Below, piece after piece: positions 17,587 through 25,484 of a stretch of 64,000 nt of DNA. Position 1 is the stretch's first letter, and every line of letters begins with the position of its first letter. The notes under the pieces are model-generated. The model had not been told where the DNA came from. It was given only the letters and a program-made list of their open reading frames with translations, and made no database searches. The position numbers were made by a program, and so were the translations under genes. This DNA is from SVEL01 sp017381055 (GTDB lineage: Bacteria > Bacillota > Clostridia > Lachnospirales > Lachnospiraceae), in the NCBI GenBank assembly GCA_036307185.1, contig JAXJYC010000063.1, forward strand, positions 1 through 64,000, in the 5' to 3' direction.

Positions 17587-18016
17587 TTTTTCTAAGGTTG
17601 TTGCTATATTGTTGTCTGTTGTTTTAATGTTTATAATTCCTATTTTTTATATGAGAGAGGAGGCTGATAGGCTTAAACAGACAAGAATTATAGAGGAGAT
17701 AACCTTTTTTGTAGATGGTGTGAGAAACACAGGTATTTTAAGTAGAGAGGATTATTCAAGATTAGAAAATGTACTGTATCATCTTGGCGGAGGATATAGG
17801 ATAGATATGTCACATTATTCTCATATGGTAGATGAGAGTGGTGAGGGAGTATTATATAATGAAGTGGCTAATTATGAACAACAGATTATGGAGTGCTTTC
17901 AAGGGGAGGAAGATTACTATTTAAAAAAATATGATTATCTTAAGGTAATTATAAAGGATAGTAATGACCAAATTGTAGCATGGTATGGAGGCAGTGTTAA
18001 GTATGAAGCTTACTGA
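17576..18016 (+). CDS. Membrane-anchored protein of the Tad-like operon
   Basis: The 146-aa protein is read from TTG 17576 behind GGAGGAGG. It has an N-terminal hydrophobic helix (VVAILLSVVLMFIIPIFYM) and an extracytoplasmic domain rich in Tyr and acidic residues. It resembles TadE/F-type minor subunits in layout only. It overlaps both neighbours by 11-14 bp. Confidence 0.6.
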   Translation: MSDSFSKVVAILLSVVLMFIIPIFYMREEADRLKQTRIIEEITFFVDGVRNTGILSREDYSRLENVLYHLGGGYRIDMSHYSHMVDESGEGVLYNEVANYEQQIMECFQGEEDYYLKKYDYLKVIIKDSNDQIVAWYGGSVKYEAY

Positions 18017-18563
18017 TCTTGCAATACTAGCACAGGCTTTTTTTATCAGTATTTTAGTGGTTGTTCATGTGAAGTCAGATGTTGTTCATAATAGAACTAT
18101 TCATAGGGTAATGTATAATAATGTGATGGATACCCTTACAGAGGATAGTTTGGTGGCGGGATTTGTAGGGGTGGATGGTATGGGACAACCGAAGGTAAAG
18201 CTTGAAAAGATATCGGGATTATTTAGAATACAAACAGATATGTATGGTAAAGATACCAAGCATATTATTTGCTATGTAGATAATGATGGTGTATATTTTT
18301 GCACATCCTATGAAGGGTATGTGTGGAGTGATAAGTTTTACTATACTAATGGTGTAGAAACGCTTCATGAAGAGAAGGTTGTAGAAGTAGTGGAGTTAGT
18401 TAAGGATAGATATGGTATAGATTTATCATTATCTTATAATGATGGGGAAAGTTGGAGCAATACAATAGAGGAGTATACACTTTTTAGCATTTCGTATGAC
18501 AGAGCTCTAGAACTCTATTGTTTTAGTGGTGCGAAAATTCATAAGAAAGAAATTAATAATTAA
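18003..18563 (+). CDS. Membrane-anchored protein, last gene of the Tad-like operon
   Basis: The 186-aa protein starts at ATG 18003, 12 bp after GGAGG; a start at 17985 would place the ribosome site inside the gene. It has one N-terminal hydrophobic segment (LAILAQAFFISILVVVHV) and a mixed alpha/beta soluble region. No family is recognised. A strong terminator follows 18 bp after its stop, marking the operon end. Confidence 0.6.
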   Translation: MKLTDLAILAQAFFISILVVVHVKSDVVHNRTIHRVMYNNVMDTLTEDSLVAGFVGVDGMGQPKVKLEKISGLFRIQTDMYGKDTKHIICYVDNDGVYFCTSYEGYVWSDKFYYTNGVETLHEEKVVEVVELVKDRYGIDLSLSYNDGESWSNTIEEYTLFSISYDRALELYCFSGAKIHKKEINN

Positions 18564-18581
18564 ATAAAGGAGTATACGATA

Positions 18582-18612
18582 AATGCCCTGCCGTATGGCA
18601 GGGCATTGTTTG
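18582..18612. terminator. Terminator of the Tad-like operon
   Basis: AATGCCCTGCC and GGCAGGGCATT form a GC-rich stem with a four-base loop followed by GTTTG. It also lies just past the convergent CorC-like gene. Confidence 0.75.
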
Positions 18613-18622
18613 TGATATATTA

Positions 18623-19906
18623 TTACTCTTTACCGTTAGCTTCCGCTTCATCAGTTTCAGGTTTTATGTAGATATGAACTTTATCAATTCTATTTTTATT
18701 CATTAATTCTACAACTAATTTGACATTATCAGTTTCGACGGTATCACCCATGATTGGTAATCTATCAAGTGAGCCGATAATATATCCGCCGATAGAATCA
18801 TAATCTTCAGATGTAAGTGAAAGGTCAAGGGCATCATTTACATCATCTAACTTTGTCTGCCCATCAACTAAGTATTCATTAGGTGCTATTTCTTTAAAAT
18901 TGTCTTCTTCATCATAATCATACTCATCACGAATTTCTCCTACTATTTCTTCTAAGAGATCTTCAATAGTGATTAATCCCACAGCAGCACCATATTCATC
19001 CAGTACTATTGTAATGTTAACGGAATCCTTACGCATCTCTGCCATAAGTTCATCGAGTTTTTTGTATTCGTATGTATAGTATACATCTCTTAAGTAATCG
19101 CGAATATCAAATTTATCGCCACTACGATAGAGAATAAGATCTTTTATATTTATAATACCTATAACATTATCTGTGCTATCTTGATATACAGGAAGTCTAG
19201 TGTATCTATTTTCTTTGAATATCTCAAGTAACTCATCATATGAAGCGTCTACATTAATCATACACATATCAATACGAGGAATCATAATTTCTTTAGCCTC
19301 AGCTTCGCCGAAGTCAAACACATTATTGATCATTTCGCGTTCTTCTTCCTCGATGACGCCTTCCTCGTGACTAACATCCATGATAGTTCTGAGTTCTTCT
19401 TCTGTAAAGGTACTTTCTTTTTCGTTAATATTTATTCTAAAGAGCTTCATAATGCATGAAGCAAGGAAATTAATAACAACAATTATTGGTGTAAGAACCT
19501 TTGTTAGAAACCAGATTGGCTTAGCAACAAAAAGTGAAAATTTGTTTGCGTAACCGGTGGCAGCAGTTTTAGGTGTTATCTCACCAAATACCAATACAAG
19601 TAATGTCAGTACACCAGAACCAATACTTATAGCCCATGATCCCCACATCTGTTGGAAAAAGATGGTTGTAATAGATGAGGCTGCTATGTTTACAATGTTA
19701 TTTCCTATAAGAATTGCACTGAGCATCTTATCTGGATTTTCCTTTAATGTTAGTACAAGTTTTGCGTTTTTGCTTCCATTATCAGCTAATGACTTAAGTC
19801 GTATTGTGCTAACTGTTGTTAACGCTGTCTCAGAAGATGAGAAAAATGCTGACATAGCAAGCAAGATAATGATTGTTATTAATTGTATTATTTGACTGGG
19901 ATCCAA
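18623..19906 (-). CDS. CNNM/HlyC-CorC family transporter (DUF21, CBS pair, CorC domain)
   Basis: The 427-aa protein has an N-terminal DUF21 membrane domain with hydrophobic segments to about residue 160. Then come two CBS motifs (IMIPRIDM through GIINIKDLILY; VNITIVLDEYGAAVGLITIEDLLEEIVG) and a C-terminal CorC_HlyC domain (LVDGQTKLDDVN, GGYIIGSLDRLP). Such proteins are implicated in magnesium or cation efflux. The start is TTG at 19906, preceded by TAGGAG; no in-frame ATG has a ribosome site. Confidence 0.88.
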   Translation of the reverse strand: MDPSQIIQLITIIILLAMSAFFSSSETALTTVSTIRLKSLADNGSKNAKLVLTLKENPDKMLSAILIGNNIVNIAASSITTIFFQQMWGSWAISIGSGVLTLLVLVFGEITPKTAATGYANKFSLFVAKPIWFLTKVLTPIIVVINFLASCIMKLFRININEKESTFTEEELRTIMDVSHEEGVIEEEEREMINNVFDFGEAEAKEIMIPRIDMCMINVDASYDELLEIFKENRYTRLPVYQDSTDNVIGIINIKDLILYRSGDKFDIRDYLRDVYYTYEYKKLDELMAEMRKDSVNITIVLDEYGAAVGLITIEDLLEEIVGEIRDEYDYDEEDNFKEIAPNEYLVDGQTKLDDVNDALDLSLTSEDYDSIGGYIIGSLDRLPIMGDTVETDNVKLVVELMNKNRIDKVHIYIKPETDEAEANGKE

Positions 19907-20019
19907 AAATGATCACTCCTATCTATTGTTTTTTTGCATAAATCCGTGGTTTATTGCAATTTCGTTTATTATATGGTATGTTATCAAAATAGTCAAGGAT
20001 AAGTGAAAGGAGAGGGCTT

Positions 20020-20508
20020 ATGAACCTTATAGCAGCAGTAGATAATAAGTGGGGGATAGGATATAAGAATAAATTACTTATAAGTATACCAGATGATATG
20101 AAGTTCTTTAAAGAAATGACAACAGGAAAAGTGTGTATAATGGGTCGAAATACATTAGATAGTTTGCCTGGTGGAAGACCTTTGGACGGACGAATAAACA
20201 TAGTGTTAACTAAGGATAAGTCATTTAAGAAAAATGGTGTAGTAGTAGTTAATAGTGTAGATGAGGCATTAGACGCGGTAAAGGAATATAATACCAAGGA
20301 CATATTTGTAATAGGTGGCGAGAGTGTTTATAGTCAATTTATGCCATATATAGACACTGCGTATATTACTTATATTGACTATACATATCAGGCTGATAAG
20401 TATATTGAAAATTTAGACAAAAATGAACATTGGAAGATGGTTGTTGAGAGTGAGGAACAGACATATTTTGATGTGGAATATTACTATAGAAAATATGTTA
20501 AAGCATAA
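20020..20508 (+). CDS. folA: Dihydrofolate reductase
   Basis: The 162-aa enzyme reduces dihydrofolate to tetrahydrofolate with NADPH. It has MNLIAAVDNKWGIGYKNKLLISIPDDMKFFKEMT, where the active-site Asp lies in the PDDMKFF segment, then IMGRNTLDSLPGGRPLDGR, and VIGGESVYSQFM for cofactor binding. Length is normal. AAAGGAGAGGG precedes the ATG. No thymidylate synthase gene is adjacent. Confidence 0.93.
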   Translation: MNLIAAVDNKWGIGYKNKLLISIPDDMKFFKEMTTGKVCIMGRNTLDSLPGGRPLDGRINIVLTKDKSFKKNGVVVVNSVDEALDAVKEYNTKDIFVIGGESVYSQFMPYIDTAYITYIDYTYQADKYIENLDKNEHWKMVVESEEQTYFDVEYYYRKYVKA

Positions 20509-20516
20509 GAAAAGTC

Positions 20517-20545
20517 TTGATTTTTGTCGTAAGATGTAGTAAAAT
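20517..20545 (+). promoter_or_regulatory. Promoter of the SEC-C protein gene
   Basis: TTGATT (20517-20522) and TAAAAT (20540-20545) are 17 bp apart. Confidence 0.45.
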
Positions 20546-20608
20546 TTGTAAGAATATGCTGTAATAATAAGGCAGCACTAAGATTATAATGCAAAGGATG
20601 GTAATATT

Positions 20609-21133
20609 ATGGCACAGGAAACAGAAAAGGAATATACACTTCTTGAGACATGGAGAGGCATTGCATATGGTGCAGGAAAGACTCAGAAGGAAAGCGATAC
20701 ATTCTGGGCAAAATACTTTACAGTAGAGAAGACATTCTACGAGAAGATATTGGCATCTGACGAAGTTGTATCAGGAACAGTTAAGGAACTTGCTGAAAAG
20801 TTTGAAGTAGAAGTACTTGTTATGGTTGGTTTCCTTGATGGTATCAACGATAGCTTAAAGACTCCAAATCCAATTGAGGAGATGACAGAGGATACAGTTG
20901 TAAGCCTTGATTATGATACAGAGCTTTTATATAAGAACATGGTAGAGGCAAAGGCTGAGTGGTTATATACACTTGAGGCTTGGGATACACTTATTCCAGA
21001 TGAGAATAGAAGAAAAGAGCTTTACAAGGAGCAGAAGAGCTCACATACAGTTGTAAAGGATAAGAAGGTTTCACGTAATGAACCATGTCCATGTGGTTCT
21101 GGTAAGAAGTATAAGTTCTGTTGTGGAAAGTAA
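20609..21133 (+). CDS. SEC-C metal-binding domain protein
   Basis: The 174-aa protein ends with a textbook SEC-C zinc motif (NEPCPCGSGKKYKFCCGK) like the C-terminus of SecA. Residues 1-150 are acidic and helical with no recognised domain. Such proteins are common in Clostridia and have no assigned role. AAAGGATGG precedes the ATG. Frequent GAG/AAG and ACA codons suggest good expression. Confidence 0.8.
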   Translation: MAQETEKEYTLLETWRGIAYGAGKTQKESDTFWAKYFTVEKTFYEKILASDEVVSGTVKELAEKFEVEVLVMVGFLDGINDSLKTPNPIEEMTEDTVVSLDYDTELLYKNMVEAKAEWLYTLEAWDTLIPDENRRKELYKEQKSSHTVVKDKKVSRNEPCPCGSGKKYKFCCGK

Positions 21134-21171
21134 TATATAACATATACTTATAAAAAGAAATTTGTGAACAA

Positions 21172-21192
21172 GGGCTGTCTTTATGACAGCCT
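21172..21192 (+). terminator. Hairpin after the SEC-C gene
   Basis: GGCTGTC, a five-base loop and GACAGCC form a perfect 7-bp stem. Only a short CTAAAAG follows, so termination would be weak. Confidence 0.4.
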
Positions 21193-21258
21193 AAAAGTGT
21201 CGTAGTTAAAAATATCTGCGATTTGGTTTAAATAGATAATGGGGATAGGAAGACAAGT

Positions 21259-22155
21259 ATGAAGAGACTATTATTTATATACAATGCAAAGTCAGGAACA
21301 GGAGCTATCGCAAAGAATCTTTCAAATATTATAGATTTATTTGTGAAGAGTGGTTACAGAGTAGAAGCATACCCTACACAGAGTGTTATGGATGCAAAGA
21401 AGCAGGTAATTAATAGATCCTATGAATTCGATTTGATAGTATGTAGTGGCGGAGATGGAACATTGAATGAGGTTGTATCAGGTGTTATGCAGCTAGAGGA
21501 TAAGCCGGTTATAGGATACATACCAACGGGTTCAACAAATGATTTTGCAACAAGTATTGGTCTAAAGAAAAATATGCTTAACAACGCTAAGATTGCCGTT
21601 GGAGGATATAAGTATAAGGTGGATGTAGGTACATTTAACCAGGATAGAAACTTTGTATATGTAGTTGCTTTTGGAGCATTTACAGAAGTTTCTTATGCAA
21701 CACCACAGAAATTAAAAAATGTTATTGGACATCCAGCATATTTAATTGAAGGTATAAAGAGTCTTCCATCTATAAAGTCACATCATATGCGTTTTGAATT
21801 TAACGATAAGGTGATTGAAGATGATTTCATATATGGAATGATTTCTAATTCTAATTCAGTAGGTGGATTTAAAGGTCTTACGGGAAAAAATGTTGTTTTA
21901 GATGATGGTTTATATGAGGTGACGCTTGTAAAAATGCCAAAAAATATACAGGAATTAGCTTATATAGCACAAGCGATGCTTAATCCTAAGATTAAGTCAG
22001 AATATGTGTATAGGTTTAAGGTTTCTGAAATTAGGGCATATTCAACAGAGGCAGTAGGTTGGACTGTTGATGGAGAATGTGGAGGAACACATAAGTCAGT
22101 TACTATTATAAATAATCCTAATGCAGTAACTATAATGGGAGCAAAGAAGAGATAA
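21259..22155 (+). CDS. Diacylglycerol/lipid kinase family protein (YegS/DgkB type)
   Basis: The 298-aa protein has the DAGK catalytic signature: YNAKSGTG at the N-terminus, CSGGDGTLNEVVSG and IGYIPTGSTNDFATSIG, with the C-terminal half ending in the DGE loop (GWTVDGE). It would phosphorylate a lipid such as diacylglycerol in membrane phospholipid recycling. It lies 23 bp upstream of the second rpoD-like gene and is probably co-transcribed with it. Confidence 0.87.
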   Translation: MKRLLFIYNAKSGTGAIAKNLSNIIDLFVKSGYRVEAYPTQSVMDAKKQVINRSYEFDLIVCSGGDGTLNEVVSGVMQLEDKPVIGYIPTGSTNDFATSIGLKKNMLNNAKIAVGGYKYKVDVGTFNQDRNFVYVVAFGAFTEVSYATPQKLKNVIGHPAYLIEGIKSLPSIKSHHMRFEFNDKVIEDDFIYGMISNSNSVGGFKGLTGKNVVLDDGLYEVTLVKMPKNIQELAYIAQAMLNPKIKSEYVYRFKVSEIRAYSTEAVGWTVDGECGGTHKSVTIINNPNAVTIMGAKKR

Positions 22156-22177
22156 TTGCCAAAGAAAAGGAGTAATC

Positions 22178-23296
22178 ATGGACGAAGCAAAGCTTTTGGA
22201 AAGCATGAAAAAGTTGGTAGAGCTAGGGCTACAGAAAAAAGGTGTATTGGAGATAACTGATATAGATAGTCAGTTCAAGGGCTTTGAAATGACTGTAGAA
22301 CAGATGGAAGCTGTTTATCAGTATCTTGAGGAGAATAAGATTGATGTCCTTACTGTTATGGATGACAATTTCTCTAGTGATGATGACCTTTTGTTAGAAC
22401 CAACAGATGAAGATTTTGAAGAAGAAGAAAATATTGATTTAGATGCAATTGACCTTTTAGAGGGTATTGGAACAGAGGATCCTGTTCGTATGTATCTTAA
22501 GGAAATCGGAACAGTTCCACTTCTTTCGGCAGAGGAGGAAATGCGTTTAGCTAAGAGAAAGGCAGAAGGAGATCCTGTTGCAAAGGATAGACTTATAGAG
22601 GCGAACTTACGTCTTGTAGTTAGTATTGCAAAAAGATATACAGGTAGAGGTATGAGTTTTCTTGATTTAGTTCAGGAAGGTAATCTTGGTCTTATCAAAG
22701 GTGTAGAGAAATTTGATTATGAGAAGGGTTATAAGCTCAGTACTTATGCTACATGGTGGATTCGTCAGTCTGTAACAAGAGCATTGGCAGATCAGGCTAG
22801 AACAATTCGTGTGCCTGTTCATATGGTTGAGACAATCAATAGAATGTCTAAGATGCAGAGAAAACTTACATTAGAGCTTGGTTATGAGCCATCTACTCTT
22901 GAGCTTGCAGCAGCTCTTGATATGACAGAGGAGAAGGTTCTTGAGATTATGCAGATTGCTAGAGAACCAGCATCACTTGAGACACCAATTGGTGAAGAAG
23001 ATGATTCAAATCTCGGAGATTTCGTTGCAGATATCAATACTGTTACACCAGAGCAGAATATTGAGTCTGTAATGCTTAGAGAGCATATTGATTTACTTCT
23101 TGAGGATTTAAAGGATAGAGAAAAGCAGGTAATCGTATTAAGATTCGGTCTTGAAGACGGACATCCAAGAACTCTTGAAGAGGTAGGCAAGGAGTTCAAT
23201 GTAACTCGTGAGCGTATTAGACAGATTGAGGCTAAGGCGCTTCGCAAACTTAGAAATCCAGTAAGAAGCAAGAAAATCAAAGACTTCTTAGGATAA
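22178..23296 (+). CDS. Second RpoD/SigA-type sigma factor
   Basis: The 372-aa sigma-70 protein contains every region of a primary sigma factor: DPVRMYLKEIGTVPLL (1.2), NLRLVVSIAKRY to LVQEGNLGLIKGVEKFDY (2.1-2.2), YKLSTYATWWIRQSVTRALADQ (2.3-2.4), region 3, and VTRERIRQIEAKALRKLRNP (4.2). It is collinear with the protein at 7247-8377, including a region 1.1-like acidic N-terminus, but is clearly diverged. It is not a truncated alternative sigma. AAAAGGAG precedes the ATG. The paralogue may be a stationary-phase or condition-specific primary-like sigma; its promoter preference should be close to that of SigA. Confidence 0.9.
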   Translation: MDEAKLLESMKKLVELGLQKKGVLEITDIDSQFKGFEMTVEQMEAVYQYLEENKIDVLTVMDDNFSSDDDLLLEPTDEDFEEEENIDLDAIDLLEGIGTEDPVRMYLKEIGTVPLLSAEEEMRLAKRKAEGDPVAKDRLIEANLRLVVSIAKRYTGRGMSFLDLVQEGNLGLIKGVEKFDYEKGYKLSTYATWWIRQSVTRALADQARTIRVPVHMVETINRMSKMQRKLTLELGYEPSTLELAAALDMTEEKVLEIMQIAREPASLETPIGEEDDSNLGDFVADINTVTPEQNIESVMLREHIDLLLEDLKDREKQVIVLRFGLEDGHPRTLEEVGKEFNVTRERIRQIEAKALRKLRNPVRSKKIKDFLG

Positions 23297-23328
23297 TTAA
23301 ATAATGAATTAGCAACGTGCTAATATAA

Positions 23329-23371
23329 GAAAAACGTAGATGCATTCATTTATGAGCATCTACGTTTTTTG
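23329..23371 (+). terminator. Terminator after the second rpoD
   Basis: AAAACGTAGATGC and GCATCTACGTTTT form a long stem followed by T residues. Confidence 0.85.
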
Positions 23372-23387
23372 ATGGAATCACAGTGTA

Positions 23388-23666
23388 AAATGACCTCGAT
23401 AAATATTTATGTGAATATTGACCAGTTTGATGCTGTAGTTTTACGATAGCGGAGAATGTTTAGATTTTCTTAATACTTTGTCTATAAATAGTAATTTTCC
23501 AACACGATGTTGGAAAAAGGCGCATTCCGACAGGACGTCGGATAATGCGCCGATTACGTACGTTATAAACAACCTACAACAAAGTATTTAGAAAATCAAA
23601 TATTCGTAGCATGTAAAACGCAGCATTAAGCTGGCCAATATGGTAAAATATTTATCGAGGTCTTTA
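23388..23666. repeat. Second large imperfect palindrome (about 280 bp) with a branched apex
   Basis: GACCTCGATAAATATTT (23392-23408) pairs with its complement ending at 23662. The mirrored similarity runs inward through AATGCTG, GTTTTAC, GATTTTCT and AATACTTTGT. The centre carries two hairpins of its own: TTTTCCAAC/GTTGGAAAA (about 23493-23517) and GGCGCATTCCGAC/GTCGGATAATGCGCC (23519-23552). Several arm differences are G-U compatible at RNA level. It fills the gap between the second rpoD and the ABC-F gene. It shares its architecture, not its sequence, with the 2923-3573 element. Confidence 0.8.
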
Positions 23667-23673
23667 TATAGTT

Positions 23674-25314
23674 TTATTCGCCTGATTCATCTTCTGGCTC
23701 AATATCAGCAGCCTTCTGTCTCTTTCTAGCCATTTCATCACTAGCTAAGTATTCATCGTATGTTGTAACCTTATCGATTAACTGTCCATTTACGATTTCC
23801 ATGATACGGTTAGCTGTTGTCTCGATGAACTGATGGTCATGAGAAGCGAAGAGTGCAACACCAGAGAACTTAATAAGTCCATTGTTAAGTGCTGTGATTG
23901 ATTCCATGTCTAAGTGGTTAGTAGGCTCGTCTAAGATAAGTACGTTTGCACCTGTGATCATCATCTTAGAAAGCATAACTCTAACCTTCTCACCACCGGA
24001 TAATACCTTAACCTTCTTAACACCGTCATCACCAGCGAAAAGCATTCTACCTAAGAAGCCACGAACGTAAGTAGCATCCTTAATTTCAGAGAACTGTGTA
24101 AGCCAGTCTACGATTGTATCATTGCAGTCGAAATCCTTTGTGTTATCCTTAGGGAAATATCCTGTAGTAGTTGTAACACCCCACTTGTAAGTTCCTTCGT
24201 CTGGCTCCATTTCGCCAGCAAGAATCTTAAAGAGTGTAGTCTTAGCGATTTCGTTAGCACCAACAAATGCGATCTTATCATCTCTATTTACAATAAATGA
24301 AACATTGTCAAGAACCTTAACACCTTCAATTGTCTTAGAGATACCTTCTACTGTTAATACCTCATTACCGATTTCGCGGTTTGGTCTAAAGTCGATGTAA
24401 GGATACTTACGGCTTGAAGGCTTGATTTCATCAAGTTCAATTTTCTCGAGAGCTCTCTTTCTAGAAGTAGCCTGCTTTGACTTAGAAGCATTAGCAGAGA
24501 ATCTCTGGATGAAGTCCTGTAATTCCTTAATCTTTTCTTCCTTTTTCTTATTAGCTTCCTTCATCTGCTTTACAAGGAGCTGGCTTGACTCGTACCAGAA
24601 GTCATAGTTACCAGCGTAAAGCTGAATCTTACCATAATCAATATCTGCTGTATGTGTACATACCTTATTTAAGAAATAACGGTCATGGGATACAACGATA
24701 ACTGTATTTTCAAAGTTGATGAGGAATTCTTCAAGCCATGCAATGGCATCTAAATCAAGATGGTTAGTAGGCTCGTCAAGTAAGAGGATATCAGGGTTAC
24801 CGAAAAGTGCCTGAGCAAGTAATACCTTAACCTTCTCACCACCACGAAGCTCACTCATCTGCTTGTAATGAAGCTCAGTTTCGATACCAAGACCATTAAG
24901 AAGCATAGCAGCATCTGATTCTGCATTCCAACCGTCCATATTAGCGAATTCACCTTCTAATTCACTTGCTCTAATACCGTCTTCTTCTGTGAAATCTTCT
25001 TTTGCATAGAGAGCATCTTTTTCTTTCATGATTTCATATAAACGAGCATTACCCATGATAACTGTATCAAGGACAAGGCACTGATCATACTTAAAGTGAT
25101 CCTGCTGTAAGAAAGAAAGTCTCTGGCCATCAGTAATAATGATATCACCGTTTGTAGGCTCAATCTGTCCTGATAAAATCTTTAAAAATGTAGACTTACC
25201 AGCACCGTTTGCACCGATGAGACCGTAGCAGTTGCCCTCAGTAAACTTTATATTTACCTCTTCAAATAGAGCTTTTTTGCCAATTCTAAGAGTTACATTG
25301 CTTGCACTTATCAT
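23674..25314 (-). CDS. ABC-F family ATP-binding protein
   Basis: The 546-aa protein contains two ABC ATPase domains and no membrane segments. Each has a Walker A (GANGAGKSTFLKIL; degenerate GANEIAKTTLFKIL), a signature (LRGGEKVKVLLAQAL; LSGGEKVRVMLSKMM) and Walker B (ILLLDEPTNHLD; VLILDEPTNHLD), joined by a charged linker. This is the ABC-F layout of ribosome-associated translation factors, closest to YbiT/YkpA-type housekeeping members. In the second Walker A the usual GxxGxGKT has lost a Gly (GANEIAKT), which may weaken that site. The start at 25314 follows GGAGGTTGTT; an upstream 74-codon extension is not supported. Confidence 0.9.
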   Translation of the reverse strand: MISASNVTLRIGKKALFEEVNIKFTEGNCYGLIGANGAGKSTFLKILSGQIEPTNGDIIITDGQRLSFLQQDHFKYDQCLVLDTVIMGNARLYEIMKEKDALYAKEDFTEEDGIRASELEGEFANMDGWNAESDAAMLLNGLGIETELHYKQMSELRGGEKVKVLLAQALFGNPDILLLDEPTNHLDLDAIAWLEEFLINFENTVIVVSHDRYFLNKVCTHTADIDYGKIQLYAGNYDFWYESSQLLVKQMKEANKKKEEKIKELQDFIQRFSANASKSKQATSRKRALEKIELDEIKPSSRKYPYIDFRPNREIGNEVLTVEGISKTIEGVKVLDNVSFIVNRDDKIAFVGANEIAKTTLFKILAGEMEPDEGTYKWGVTTTTGYFPKDNTKDFDCNDTIVDWLTQFSEIKDATYVRGFLGRMLFAGDDGVKKVKVLSGGEKVRVMLSKMMITGANVLILDEPTNHLDMESITALNNGLIKFSGVALFASHDHQFIETTANRIMEIVNGQLIDKVTTYDEYLASDEMARKRQKAADIEPEDESGE

Positions 25315-25484
25315 AACAACCTCCAAAATGTAATATATAGGCTTAAGTTCCAGCCGAAAGCCCAACTGTAAACTATTGTACAGTAAATAGGAAAAAAAGC
25401 AAGGTTTTTCTTGTGGAATATACATATTTTGGGTATAATAAAGAGAAGTATATATAGTAACGTCGATAGAAGAGGTGGAAGGGC

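Noticed and set aside
22882..23280. Minus-strand frame of 132 codons opposite the second rpoD
   Set aside because: It is antisense to a highly conserved sigma factor region, with Ser-rich composition typical of a shadow frame.
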